Position numbers and translations under genes: made by a program. Below the pieces are notes generated by a model that had not been told where the DNA came from, searched no databases, and saw nothing but the letters and a program-made list of their open reading frames with translations. Shown piece by piece: positions 1 to 7,764 of a DNA stretch of 17,758 bases; the stretch's first letter is position 1, and every line of letters starts with the position of its first letter. Origin of the DNA: an uncultured Bacteroidales bacterium (GTDB taxonomy: Bacteria; Bacteroidota; Bacteroidia; Bacteroidales; UBA932); the NCBI GenBank assembly GCA_900317065.1, contig ONFK01000009.1:1-17758 (forward strand), written 5' to 3'.

Positions 1-602
1 TAAGTCTTTCTCCACAAATCCTGCAGGTAATTGGCTTTCTGAAGCGGCGTTTTGCGGCGAAGGAGGCCGGGCATGCCGCCATAGGTATAATACTCTTTCC
101 ACAACTCGCTGAACGGTTCGGTCCTGCCGGTACAGAATTCTTTGAATGAAAACGGGTTGCACCGAATCTCCTGGCCACGGTCACGGAAGATGGTACTTAT
201 ATCTTTGGACAGGAACTTGGCATTACTGCCAGTTACATATACGTCCACATTCTCCTTCTCCCTCAGTCCATTAACCAGTTTCTCGAAGCCGTCAACCTCC
301 TGAATCTCATCAAGCATCACATAGTAGATTCGCTTGGGATCGGTGATCTTACTGTAGATGTAAGCCTTGAGCCTCTCCTTGTCGGCCAGTTCGTTCTGGT
401 TATTTTCATCGTCAATATCCAGAGAGACGATGATAATATCCTCTTCCGGCACACCATCAGCAATCAGGTAATCCTTATACAGGCGTTTCAACAACCAGGA
501 CTTGCCACAACGCCTTGGTCCAGTCACTACTTTCACATCTCCATTCAGCCTGCCATCAATCAACTTCTGAAGATAGACTTCCCTTGGTATATATCCAATC
601 AT
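1..602 (-). CDS. AAA_14/DUF4143-type ATPase, N-terminal part (3' end outside window)
   Basis: This is an open frame of 200 codons from an ATG at 602 that runs off the left edge. The protein starts MIGYIPREVYLQ and has a Walker A motif GPRRCGKS (residues 28-35), a Walker B-like strand YVMLDE (about 95-99), a sensor-like strand VTGSNAKFL (123-131), then RGQEIRCNPFSFKEF and YYTYGGMPG (171-179). This order is the signature of the large prokaryotic family of AAA_14 ATPases that carry a C-terminal DUF4143 domain, usually about 380-450 residues, so roughly half is seen. There is no signal peptide, so it should be cytoplasmic. Members are common as orphan genes in Bacteroidales and their role is poorly understood; some have been suggested to belong to toxin-antitoxin-like or defence loci, which nothing here supports directly. 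A good promoter lies 58 bp upstream, so it is probably monocistronic. Confidence 0.88.
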   Translation of the reverse strand, partial: MIGYIPREVYLQKLIDGRLNGDVKVVTGPRRCGKSWLLKRLYKDYLIADGVPEEDIIIVSLDIDDENNQNELADKERLKAYIYSKITDPKRIYYVMLDEIQEVDGFEKLVNGLREKENVDVYVTGSNAKFLSKDISTIFRDRGQEIRCNPFSFKEFCTGRTEPFSELWKEYYTYGGMPGLLRRKTPLQKANYLQDLWRKT

Positions 603-659
603 AAAACTACAACAATTAATTGTGTTCCGTCCGAGCAATACCTGCATCGGAATTTACTG

Positions 660-689
660 CAAATATACAACAAATTCCGAAACCAACAA
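660..689 (-). promoter_or_regulatory. Bacteroidota-type promoter of the ATPase gene
   Basis: On the minus strand TATATTTG (660-667) matches the TAnnTTTG -7 consensus exactly, and a TTG -33 element lies at 687-689 with 19 bp between them. The predicted transcript start is about 50 bases before the ATG at 602. The call is from consensus only. Confidence 0.6.
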
Positions 690-710
690 GAGAACATTCT
701 AGGATTACAC

Positions 711-749
711 GAAAAACAAATCGCCCCGGCACGGGAGTGTCGGGGCGAT
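711..749 (-). terminator. Intrinsic terminator after the fimbrillin-like gene
   Basis: A 13-bp stem (720-732 with 737-749, one G-U type mismatch) closes on a GGGA loop on the plus strand. On the minus strand it is followed by a T-rich run (rev. comp. of 711-719). It lies 24 bp beyond the stop codon of the minus-strand lipoprotein gene. The rest of the 603-773 gap holds only this and the ATPase promoter. Confidence 0.75.
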
Positions 750-773
750 AAAGTAACTGCGGATCAGTGTCGA

Positions 774-2423
774 TTAACTGGCTTGTTCAATGGTTGAAGA
801 AGCAAGGACCGGACGGACCGGCTCGCCCCACCAGAACCTGACATTGTTCTTATTATTCCAATAGTCTACATCACCTTTTTCTCCACACATATATGGTTGG
901 ATGATGGGAGTAGAAGAAACATCCATACGATTAACATTGTCGGATGTCCAGAATGTAGACCAGTCCACACTCTTTCCCGGATAGCGGGACAAAGTCGAAT
1001 TAATCATTATGTTTGACTGAGGAATAAAAATATAGTCACTGCCACCGGACACTGTAACTTTAGTTCCCGGCATTCCAGATATAGTTTGATATGCTCTTGT
1101 ATGTTTTGACAGTGCCATCATCTCAAGCACGGAGCACATTCTCCAAGCAACCCCCCATTGCACTCGGGCAGCATCATACCGTGAACCGGCTATGGAGTAC
1201 AATGAACTTGCTCCATCCCAAGGAGTAAACTTAAAGGATATAGCATCAAGCACATTTTTGGCGTCACCGTCAGGATCGTGCCAACGTGAATAAGTGGCTT
1301 CGGAATAAGTGGCTTTAGGCTCGATTTCTCCCCATGAATAATAGTTACCAACTTCAGCCTCGGAAGATGCACCCACATTGAAGGGTGACCAATAAGTATC
1401 GGTCTTCGAATTAAAGGAACGGCCGCTATCCGAGAAAGAATTGCTGGCTGTCTGGAAACGAATTGCATCAGCAGGTTTCGGGCGGTGAAGAAGTGTCTTG
1501 CCACTCATGTCGAAGGTACCGATTTGTCCTCCCTTTGTAGATACATCACTGCCCAAAACGGCCCCGCAAGACAAAGTGGCCTCATCTGAAACATCGTTCA
1601 TGAGAGTTACGATAACACCATTATAGATATTGCAGTACTGCTTGGCGTTAAATACGGTACCTCCCGAGGTATAATCGTAATTGATTGCAGGTACGGCTAT
1701 ATAGACGATATCTCCGTTAGCAGAAGCGGCATCAAGCTCAATCGTCGAGGTATTGGCAGCTTCGAAAGCAGCATAAGTATAAACGGAATTGTCTGTGTCA
1801 CCGTTCTGAGGATTAGTAAAATTATAGTACTGCCTCTTGACCTCGGAGGTTGAAACTTTCCAATAAGCAGAAGGAGTGTATTCAATGCACTTGATTCCTG
1901 CAGGAAGTTTAATCCTCATGATATAAGACTTGGACGTGCCTGGAATGAAACTAAAGGAAGGGGCCGTACCGGTGCTGCCGGTGGAAACCATATAATTATA
2001 GTCATCAAGCGAAGCGAGCTTACCATCCTGGCCTTTGTAGGAGCAATGGATTTCTTCGCTGGAGATAGTGGAATGGCTGCCGAGGACGGCTGTCCACTGG
2101 GTTTCGGCGGTTACGCCTTCCGTTTCAGTGCGGAACTTACCCTGAGTAGTGCCATTACCATCGTAAAGGGTGAAAGTTACGAACTTAACATCGTCTCCGG
2201 TTTTCTGGATTGCTTTGAAGGTATCTCCGGTCTCCCAGGTTGACTTGAGCCCGCTGCCTCCACCAACGCTGTTCTCAGAATAAGCGAGTTTGGTGAAGGG
2301 GGTGGAAGCGTAGGCGGTAATAATCTGCTTTCCCTCGGAATTGACAGGGATCACTTCTTCATCAATTTTGTTGCATGCGAATAGAGCCGCAATCGCTGCT
2401 GAATAAAGTATAATCTTTTTCAT
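774..2423 (-). CDS. Fimbrillin-like lipoprotein with FISUMP-like C-terminal region
   Basis: 549 residues. The N-terminus MKKIILYSAAIAALFAC is an SPII lipoprotein signal with the lipidated Cys at residue 17. Residues about 30-315 have the feel of the Mfa-like/fimbrillin-like family: IITAYASTPFTKLAY early, WETGDTFKAI, then many Thr/Ser-rich beta strands. Residues about 335-545 resemble the FISUMP domain (Fibrobacter succinogenes major paralogous domain) found in many Bacteroidales surface proteins: FNVGASSEAEVGNYYSWGE, then WGVAWRMCSVLEMMAL, a block around residue 500 (DWSTFWTSDN), and the terminal GEPVRPVLA. The usual WRMPT of that domain is WRMCS here. It likely sits on the outer surface as an accessory pilus subunit or adhesin-like lipoprotein. 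It follows the small ORF at 2436-2594 by 12 bp and ends before a good terminator, so the two form a unit. No enzymatic motif is visible. Confidence 0.8.
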   Translation of the reverse strand: MKKIILYSAAIAALFACNKIDEEVIPVNSEGKQIITAYASTPFTKLAYSENSVGGGSGLKSTWETGDTFKAIQKTGDDVKFVTFTLYDGNGTTQGKFRTETEGVTAETQWTAVLGSHSTISSEEIHCSYKGQDGKLASLDDYNYMVSTGSTGTAPSFSFIPGTSKSYIMRIKLPAGIKCIEYTPSAYWKVSTSEVKRQYYNFTNPQNGDTDNSVYTYAAFEAANTSTIELDAASANGDIVYIAVPAINYDYTSGGTVFNAKQYCNIYNGVIVTLMNDVSDEATLSCGAVLGSDVSTKGGQIGTFDMSGKTLLHRPKPADAIRFQTASNSFSDSGRSFNSKTDTYWSPFNVGASSEAEVGNYYSWGEIEPKATYSEATYSRWHDPDGDAKNVLDAISFKFTPWDGASSLYSIAGSRYDAARVQWGVAWRMCSVLEMMALSKHTRAYQTISGMPGTKVTVSGGSDYIFIPQSNIMINSTLSRYPGKSVDWSTFWTSDNVNRMDVSSTPIIQPYMCGEKGDVDYWNNKNNVRFWWGEPVRPVLASSTIEQAS

Positions 2424-2435
2424 GTTCCAAGAGAA

Positions 2436-2594
2436 TTAATAATCAATAAAAGAAGTACCGGAAGTATCCTCCAAAACATCGGGGGCGTCAATTGAATCCA
2501 GCAATGACAGAGTTGAGGCCGTTGTAATTGACTGCTCCAACTGCAGCAGAACAATATCGACACGTGGTGCCAGATAGTTTGATCTTTTCATCAT
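2436..2594 (-). CDS. Small 52-residue peptide encoded just before the fimbrillin-like gene
   Basis: The frame reads MMKRSNYLAPRVDIVLLQLE, continues QSITTASTLSLLDSIDAPDV and ends with a Ser/Thr/Asp-rich tail closing in FIDY. It begins with tandem ATGs (2594 or 2591) and stops 12 bp before the lipoprotein ATG. The pattern of Lys/Arg-rich start, Y-x-x-P-x-V, an alternating hydrophobic stretch ending in a short A/S patch, then an acidic disordered tail is what I recall for small proteins of about 45-70 residues that often precede fimbrillin-like or FISUMP lipoproteins in Bacteroidales. Their function is unknown to me. There is no clear signal peptide or membrane helix. It diverges from the GH2 gene across 111 bp. 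Being translated is inferred from placement and family resemblance, not from length. Confidence 0.62.
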   Translation of the reverse strand: MMKRSNYLAPRVDIVLLQLEQSITTASTLSLLDSIDAPDVLEDTSGTSFIDY

Positions 2595-2661
2595 TAATTG
2601 TGTATTTTTTGGTTATTATCTTCAGCCTATAACTTATTTAATACACCATATCCTCCTCCTT

Positions 2662-2677
2662 CCCTGAAAATCAGGAA
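2662..2677. repeat. Short palindrome, copy 1 (CCCTGAAAATCAGGAA)
   Basis: CCTGA-AAA-TCAGG is a 5-bp inverted repeat in the divergent intergenic region, 28 bp before the GH2 start codon. A near-identical 16-mer (14 of 16 bases) lies at 15382-15397. It could be an operator half of the divergent control region or a chance match. Confidence 0.35.
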
Positions 2678-2694
2678 AAGTGACGGAGAATGTG

Positions 2695-2702
2695 TATTTT
2701 TG
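2695..2702 (+). promoter_or_regulatory. Possible -7 element (TATTTTTG) of the GH2-GH92 operon
   Basis: The octamer fits TAnnTTTG exactly but ends only 3 bp before the ATG, and I see no TTG at the expected -33 distance. If used, the mRNA would be leaderless or nearly so. It may equally be a chance match in an AT-rich leader. Confidence 0.3.
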
Positions 2703-2705
2703 TAT

Positions 2706-5700
2706 ATGAAACTAATCCCCTTTGTTCTGTCACTGGCCCTGGTTTCCTGCGTGGGGGCTCCGGAGGCCAATATCGCGTTGAACCGCACGGCAACCGCATC
2801 TTCAAACTACGACCATAACCTTACCGCACAGTTGGTGACGGACGGCATACTGCTGCAGGGCAGCCCTGCCTGGATGGAGGTCGTCACCTCGGAAGGTGTG
2901 GTGGACAGGGTTGAGCGCGAGAACACCCTTGACGGTGACACCCACTCGCGAAACATCCTGAACGGCAGGGAAGGATGGATTGAATACAGGACGCATGGAT
3001 ACAGCATTGACGCAGAGTCGGTCCGGGTGCTTTATCAAGAGGCGCTTGGCGGGGGCAAGGGAGGTCCCGAGCATTGCGTCGAAATTCCTCTCCAGGCAAC
3101 GGAAAGCGGAATGAGGGTCAATCTCAGTTTCCCTCACGAAGGCCGCTGGAGAATCAAGGAAGTGTCGTTGGATGCCCTCCCATCCAAACATTTCACCAGC
3201 GCATGGATGAGCGCAGGAAGCGGGGACGAATGGGTAATGGTCGATCTTGGCAGCGTCCATAGAATCGACTCAATCAATCCCATCTGGATAAACGAGCCGG
3301 CCTGCACAGTAAAGGAAATCTCCCGGAACGGAAAGAAGTGGAAGTCAGCAGGCCATGGAAGGGGCAGGTTCGTGCGCATCAGCATGTCCGGCGGCACGGC
3401 CGACAATTTGCCTTATTGCCTTAGTGAGCTGGAAGTCTATGGGCCTGCAAAGGGCCAATCAAGTACGGAAGGATGGCAGGTGCGTCGCGAGGGCACGGAC
3501 ATCTGGCTTCCCGCCACCGTTCCCGGCACCATCCTCACAAGCTATATCAAGGCAGGAGCTGTGCCGGATCCGGATTTCGGAGACAACTGGGAGCAGATAT
3601 CCGAATCTTTCTTCAATTCGGATTTTACTTACCGCAAGGAATTCGATTCGGCCGGAACCAGAGAAGGCAAACGGAGCATTCTGGATTTGGGCGGAATCAA
3701 CTGGAAGGCGGACGTGCGCCTGAACGGAAAGTATCTCGGACGCATTGAGGGGGCTTTCATGCGCGGACGCTTCGACATTACGGACATCTTGATAAAAGGA
3801 CGCAACGTCCTGGAAATAAAGATTATACATAACGCCCATCCGGGTGCAGTTAAGGAAAAGACCGCCAGGTGGACCGGCTACAACGGAGGCATTCTAGGGG
3901 CGGACAACCCCACTTTCCATGCCAGTATAGGATGGGACTGGATGACCAGCGTCCGAGGCCGCAACTGCGGTATATGGGATGACGTGCGAATCATTGAAAA
4001 GGGGCCTGCAGGCCTTTCGGATCCCCTGGTCGTTTCTAGCATCGCTGCCGAGGGCCTCGCCAGTATGACCGCTTCAGTGATCCTCGACAGCGATGCCGAC
4101 AAAGCGGAAGTGGAAGGATGGATAGGAGACATACGGTTCTCGAAAGAAGTTTCAGGGGCAGGAGTGGTCTCCTTCTCCCCCGTCGACTTCCCCCAGCTTA
4201 AAGACAGGAAGATGAATCTCTGGTGGCCGAACGGCTACGGAGAGCCTTTTCTGTATGACGCCGGCTTCGTTGTCCGGGTAGGTGGGCAGATATCCGACTC
4301 TCTCCATTTCAAGGCAGGAATCCGCGAAGTCCGGCGCGAAGACCGCGCCGGTGCGCTTAACCTGTACGTTAATGGAATACGGGTGAACCCTATGGGCGGA
4401 AACTGGGGATTCCCCCAGCAGAACCTGGACTACAGCCCGGAACAGTACGACATCGCTGTCGGCTATCACCGACTGGAGAATTTCAATATGATCCGCAACT
4501 GGGTCGGACAGACTCCGCACAAGGCTTTCTACGATGCCTGCGACCGCCACGGCATAATGGTCTGGCAGGATTTCTGGCTGGCCAATCCGTCCGACGGACC
4601 GGATCCTGACGACGAAACGATGTTCCTTGCAAATGCCCGCGACTGGGTGTCGAGGATACGCCGCCATCCCTCCATAGTTCTATATTGCGGAAGGAACGAA
4701 GGCTATCCGCCCGAGTCCCTCGATACTCCCCTTCGGGACGAGGTCGTGGCCGGACTGCATCCGGACATCCCCTACATATCCAGTTCCGCGGACGGTCCGG
4801 TGAGCGGCAGAGGGCCTTACCGTGCGGAGAGCCCCGAGTATTATTTCACCCACCAGAGCGGGAAGTTCCATTCGGAGCGCGGTATGCCCAATGTACCGGT
4901 TGTCGAGAGTCTCCGGAAGATGATGCCGGAAGATGCCCTCTGGCCTCAGGGTGAAATGTGGGGCAAGCACGATTTTACCACCGACGGTGCCCAGAAGGCA
5001 GTCACATATAACTCCATTTTGGAAGAAGCTTTCGGGCCGTGCAAATCCGCCGAAGAGTTCTGCGCCCTGGCCCAATGGCTGAATTACGAGGGTTACCGGG
5101 CGATGTTCGAATCCGCCAACTCGGCGGGCCGTATGGGGATGCTTCTCTGGATGTCCCATTCCTGCTGGCCTTCTATGGTATGGTGCACATACGACTATCA
5201 TTTCCAGCCCGGCGGGGCCTATTTCGGCTGCAAGAAGGCCTGCGAACCGGTGCATATCCAGTACAACGCCGCCTCCAAGATGGTAGAGGCGGTGGCCAAC
5301 GGACGGGGAGCGGATGATCTCAAGGCAGAGATGAGGGTTTACGGGTATCGCGGGGGCCTTCTTTCAGAGAAGTCTGAAGCAATTGATCTTCCCGCTGATT
5401 CCAAAGTCCAGTGTTTTGTGGCAGAGCCTCCGGCAGGAGAGCCTGTTTATTACCTGGCGCTGGCTTTGTCCGCCTCCGATGGCAAGCCAGTTTCCGAGAA
5501 CTTCTATATTCTGGGAGCGGAACCCAGCAATCTCAGAGCCATCCGGGATTTACCAAAAGTGAAATTGTCGAGGCTGTTTAAGTGGACTGGAAAGAATGCC
5601 GCCGATTTTACCGTCCAGAACAATTCCGAAACCCCCGCTCTACTCCTGCGGGTTATAATCAAAGACAAGAACGGGGATGAGATTCTGCCCGTGGACTATT

Positions 5701-5804
5701 CAGACAATTATTTCTCCTTAATGCCCGGGGAATCGAAAACGGTGTCAATAAAATGGAAAAAGGGCAAGGCCCACAAGATAGATATCAAACAGTTGTATGA
5801 ATAA
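2706..5804 (+). CDS. GH2 lipoprotein, exo-beta-glucosaminidase/beta-mannosidase type, with discoidin-like N-terminus
   Basis: 1032 residues from the ATG at 2706. An in-frame ATG at 2598 is rejected because the lipoprotein signal MKLIPFVLSLALVSC (Cys15) begins at 2706. Residues about 22-246 carry F5/8 type C (discoidin-like) sequence, NIALNRTATASSNYDHNLTA at the start and EWVMVDLGSVHRID to LSELEVYG at the end, separated by a segment of about 110 residues (see findings). Residues about 265-480 are the GH2 sugar-binding domain (ATVPGTILTSY, PDPDFGDNW, then ASIGWDWMTSVRGRNCGIWDD, typical of the CsxA-like branch). The catalytic barrel has the acid/base in GRNEG (E665) and a likely nucleophile in HSERG (E724). 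A C-terminal Ig-like domain follows (SDNYFSLMPGESKTV). It should cleave beta-linked glucosamine, mannose or a related sugar from non-reducing ends, outside the inner membrane. The substrate is not readable from sequence. Its stop codon overlaps the GH92 start by 8 bp. Confidence 0.88.
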   Translation: MKLIPFVLSLALVSCVGAPEANIALNRTATASSNYDHNLTAQLVTDGILLQGSPAWMEVVTSEGVVDRVERENTLDGDTHSRNILNGREGWIEYRTHGYSIDAESVRVLYQEALGGGKGGPEHCVEIPLQATESGMRVNLSFPHEGRWRIKEVSLDALPSKHFTSAWMSAGSGDEWVMVDLGSVHRIDSINPIWINEPACTVKEISRNGKKWKSAGHGRGRFVRISMSGGTADNLPYCLSELEVYGPAKGQSSTEGWQVRREGTDIWLPATVPGTILTSYIKAGAVPDPDFGDNWEQISESFFNSDFTYRKEFDSAGTREGKRSILDLGGINWKADVRLNGKYLGRIEGAFMRGRFDITDILIKGRNVLEIKIIHNAHPGAVKEKTARWTGYNGGILGADNPTFHASIGWDWMTSVRGRNCGIWDDVRIIEKGPAGLSDPLVVSSIAAEGLASMTASVILDSDADKAEVEGWIGDIRFSKEVSGAGVVSFSPVDFPQLKDRKMNLWWPNGYGEPFLYDAGFVVRVGGQISDSLHFKAGIREVRREDRAGALNLYVNGIRVNPMGGNWGFPQQNLDYSPEQYDIAVGYHRLENFNMIRNWVGQTPHKAFYDACDRHGIMVWQDFWLANPSDGPDPDDETMFLANARDWVSRIRRHPSIVLYCGRNEGYPPESLDTPLRDEVVAGLHPDIPYISSSADGPVSGRGPYRAESPEYYFTHQSGKFHSERGMPNVPVVESLRKMMPEDALWPQGEMWGKHDFTTDGAQKAVTYNSILEEAFGPCKSAEEFCALAQWLNYEGYRAMFESANSAGRMGMLLWMSHSCWPSMVWCTYDYHFQPGGAYFGCKKACEPVHIQYNAASKMVEAVANGRGADDLKAEMRVYGYRGGLLSEKSEAIDLPADSKVQCFVAEPPAGEPVYYLALALSASDGKPVSENFYILGAEPSNLRAIRDLPKVKLSRLFKWTGKNAADFTVQNNSETPALLLRVIIKDKNGDEILPVDYSDNYFSLMPGESKTVSIKWKKGKAHKIDIKQLYE

Positions 5805-7764
5805 TAAACTTATCGTTTTGTTGCTGGTCGCCCTGGCAACATCCTGCACGGATAACTATAAATACGCCGATCCGTTCATCGGCACCGACTATACCGGCCA
5901 CACTTTTCCGGCAGCATCCTGCCCTCTCGGGATGGTTCAACCAGGCCCTCAGACCGGGAACTACCTGTGGAAGTACTGCAGTGGCTATAATTACTCGGAT
6001 TCCCTGATTCTGGGGTTTGCCCAGAACCGCCTGAACGGCACCGGCGTGCCATCGCTATGCAATATTCTGATGATGCCGTTCTCAGATACGCACGGCGAAG
6101 GTTATTCAAGCGTAAAGAAGGATGAATCCGCAGCTCCCGGCTTTTATGGAGTATCGTTGCCGGACAATGGCACCCGCGTCGGCATTACCTGTTCTCCACG
6201 TGTTGCCTGCTATGATTTTGACTTTGGAGGCTCCGCCAGAAACCTGTTCATCAATTTCCAAAACATCCAAATGCGAGACCGCACCAGCACCCCGAGTATG
6301 AAGGGTGCCATCAGGAGTTGGGAGGGTTGCAGCGCAGATGCCAATACCCTGCGCGGCCATATAGCGGCCAGCAGCTGGGTAGATTACGACCTCTGGTACG
6401 AAATAGTCTTCGACCAGCCGGTGAAACAGGTGGACACCGTCTGCATAGACCCCACCTATGTGGGCCCGGCAGTGGTCCTTGATTTCGGCGCCGGAAAAGA
6501 AGGACTCAAAGCGAAAGTATCCATTTCCTACACATCTTCGGAAGGAGCACATATAAATCTCGCAGAGGTGCGTGGATGGAATTTTAACAAGGTGCGGAAA
6601 TCGGCCGAAAAGGGCTGGAGAAAAGTTTTCGGACTTATTGACATCGATGCGTCCGACAGCATCAAGACAGCCTTCTATACTTCCCTGTACCATCTGTATC
6701 TTCAGCCTAACATCATTTCCGACCTGGGCGCCCCCGTTCGCTATTCTACGTTCTCCCAGTGGGACACCTTCCGGGCGGCCGATCCCCTGCGGACCCTGCT
6801 TACCCCCGACCTGGAGGCGGACATAGTAAACAGTATGATAGACGAGGCCGGTCAGCGGGGGCATCTCCCCGTATGGGACCTCTGCGGGAAAGACAATTAT
6901 TGTATGATTGCCAACCACTCCGTGCCAACCGTGGTAGATGCCTGCCTGAAGGGGCTTAAGGGTGTCGATGCAGAAAAGGCCTGGGAGGCCGTGAAAGCAT
7001 CCCTCACCACCCCGCATCAGAAATCCGACTGGGCGATATACGATAAATACGGCTATTATCCCTTCGACCTTGTGAAAGTCGAGTCCGCTTCCCGCACATT
7101 GGAGAGTTGTTATGATGACTGGTGCGCCGCACGTCTTGCAGAGTTTCTGGAAAAGGATGAAGACCGGGAGTTTTTTGATGCCCGGGCGCGCAACTACCGC
7201 AACCTTTTCGACCCGCAGACAGGATTCTTCCGAGGAAAGGACTCCTCCGGTAATTGGAGGGAGCCGTTCGAGCCATACCGCTACTCCCACGCTTCCCATC
7301 AGGGAGGGGATTTCACGGAAGGGAATGCCTGGCATTATCTTTGGCACGTGCTTCAGGACCCTGAGGACCTGATGGCCCTTCTTGGAGGAAAGGAGGCCTT
7401 CGCCGCTAAACTGGATACACTGTTCGGAGTCAGCGTCCCTCCGGAGATGACGGGAGAGGCGTCCGACGTGACCGGCCTGATAGGGCAGTATGCCCACGGG
7501 AACGAACCCTGCCATCACGTGATTTATCTATACACTCTCGCGGGGCAGCAGGAGAAAGCTGCGGAGTTGATACGCAAGGTTTTCGCCGAATGCTACCTGA
7601 ACACCCCCGGGGGCCTGTGCGGCAACGACGACTGCGGGCAGATGAGTGCCTGGTATATATGGTCCGCGCTGGGCTTCTATCCGCTTAACCCAGTCAGCGG
7701 AGAATACGTTGCAGGAGAAAAGCAGGTCAAAAACTATAAGTTCCGGAAGGGAGTTCGACTGTAG
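5797..7764 (+). CDS. GH92 alpha-mannosidase-type lipoprotein, C-terminally truncated
   Basis: 655 residues starting MNNKLIVLLLVALATSC, an SPII signal with Cys17. The family is clear from YADPFIGTDYTGHTFPAAS and PLGMVQPGPQTGNYLW near the N-terminus, GHLPVWDLCGKDNYCM mid-protein, GDFTEGNAWHY (E508, the expected general acid) and GNDDCGQMSAWYIWSALGFY (D611/D612, expected base region). GH92 enzymes are Ca-dependent exo-acting alpha-mannosidases, mostly on alpha-1,2/1,3/1,4 linkages of N-glycans or yeast mannan. Family members usually run about 55-90 residues further after GFYPxNPxSGEY. Here the frame leaves the family pattern after GEYVAGE and stops inside the antisense 3' end of the GH78 gene. 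All expected catalytic residues remain, but a final beta-sandwich strand set is missing, so activity is uncertain. It is translationally coupled to GH2 by the 8-bp overlap (ATGAATAA). Confidence 0.88.
   Translation: MNNKLIVLLLVALATSCTDNYKYADPFIGTDYTGHTFPAASCPLGMVQPGPQTGNYLWKYCSGYNYSDSLILGFAQNRLNGTGVPSLCNILMMPFSDTHGEGYSSVKKDESAAPGFYGVSLPDNGTRVGITCSPRVACYDFDFGGSARNLFINFQNIQMRDRTSTPSMKGAIRSWEGCSADANTLRGHIAASSWVDYDLWYEIVFDQPVKQVDTVCIDPTYVGPAVVLDFGAGKEGLKAKVSISYTSSEGAHINLAEVRGWNFNKVRKSAEKGWRKVFGLIDIDASDSIKTAFYTSLYHLYLQPNIISDLGAPVRYSTFSQWDTFRAADPLRTLLTPDLEADIVNSMIDEAGQRGHLPVWDLCGKDNYCMIANHSVPTVVDACLKGLKGVDAEKAWEAVKASLTTPHQKSDWAIYDKYGYYPFDLVKVESASRTLESCYDDWCAARLAEFLEKDEDREFFDARARNYRNLFDPQTGFFRGKDSSGNWREPFEPYRYSHASHQGGDFTEGNAWHYLWHVLQDPEDLMALLGGKEAFAAKLDTLFGVSVPPEMTGEASDVTGLIGQYAHGNEPCHHVIYLYTLAGQQEKAAELIRKVFAECYLNTPGGLCGNDDCGQMSAWYIWSALGFYPLNPVSGEYVAGEKQVKNYKFRKGVRL

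Noticed and set aside
2598..2705. Upstream ATG giving a 36-residue N-terminal extension of the GH2 protein
   Set aside because: It would bury the lipoprotein signal peptide that begins at 2706, and the extra residues look like translated intergenic sequence.
6106..7518. 470-codon open frame on the minus strand opposite GH92
   Set aside because: It lies wholly within a clear GH92 coding region. The translation is Cys/His/Gly-rich without a recognisable domain; such long antisense frames are a by-product of codon use at this GC content.
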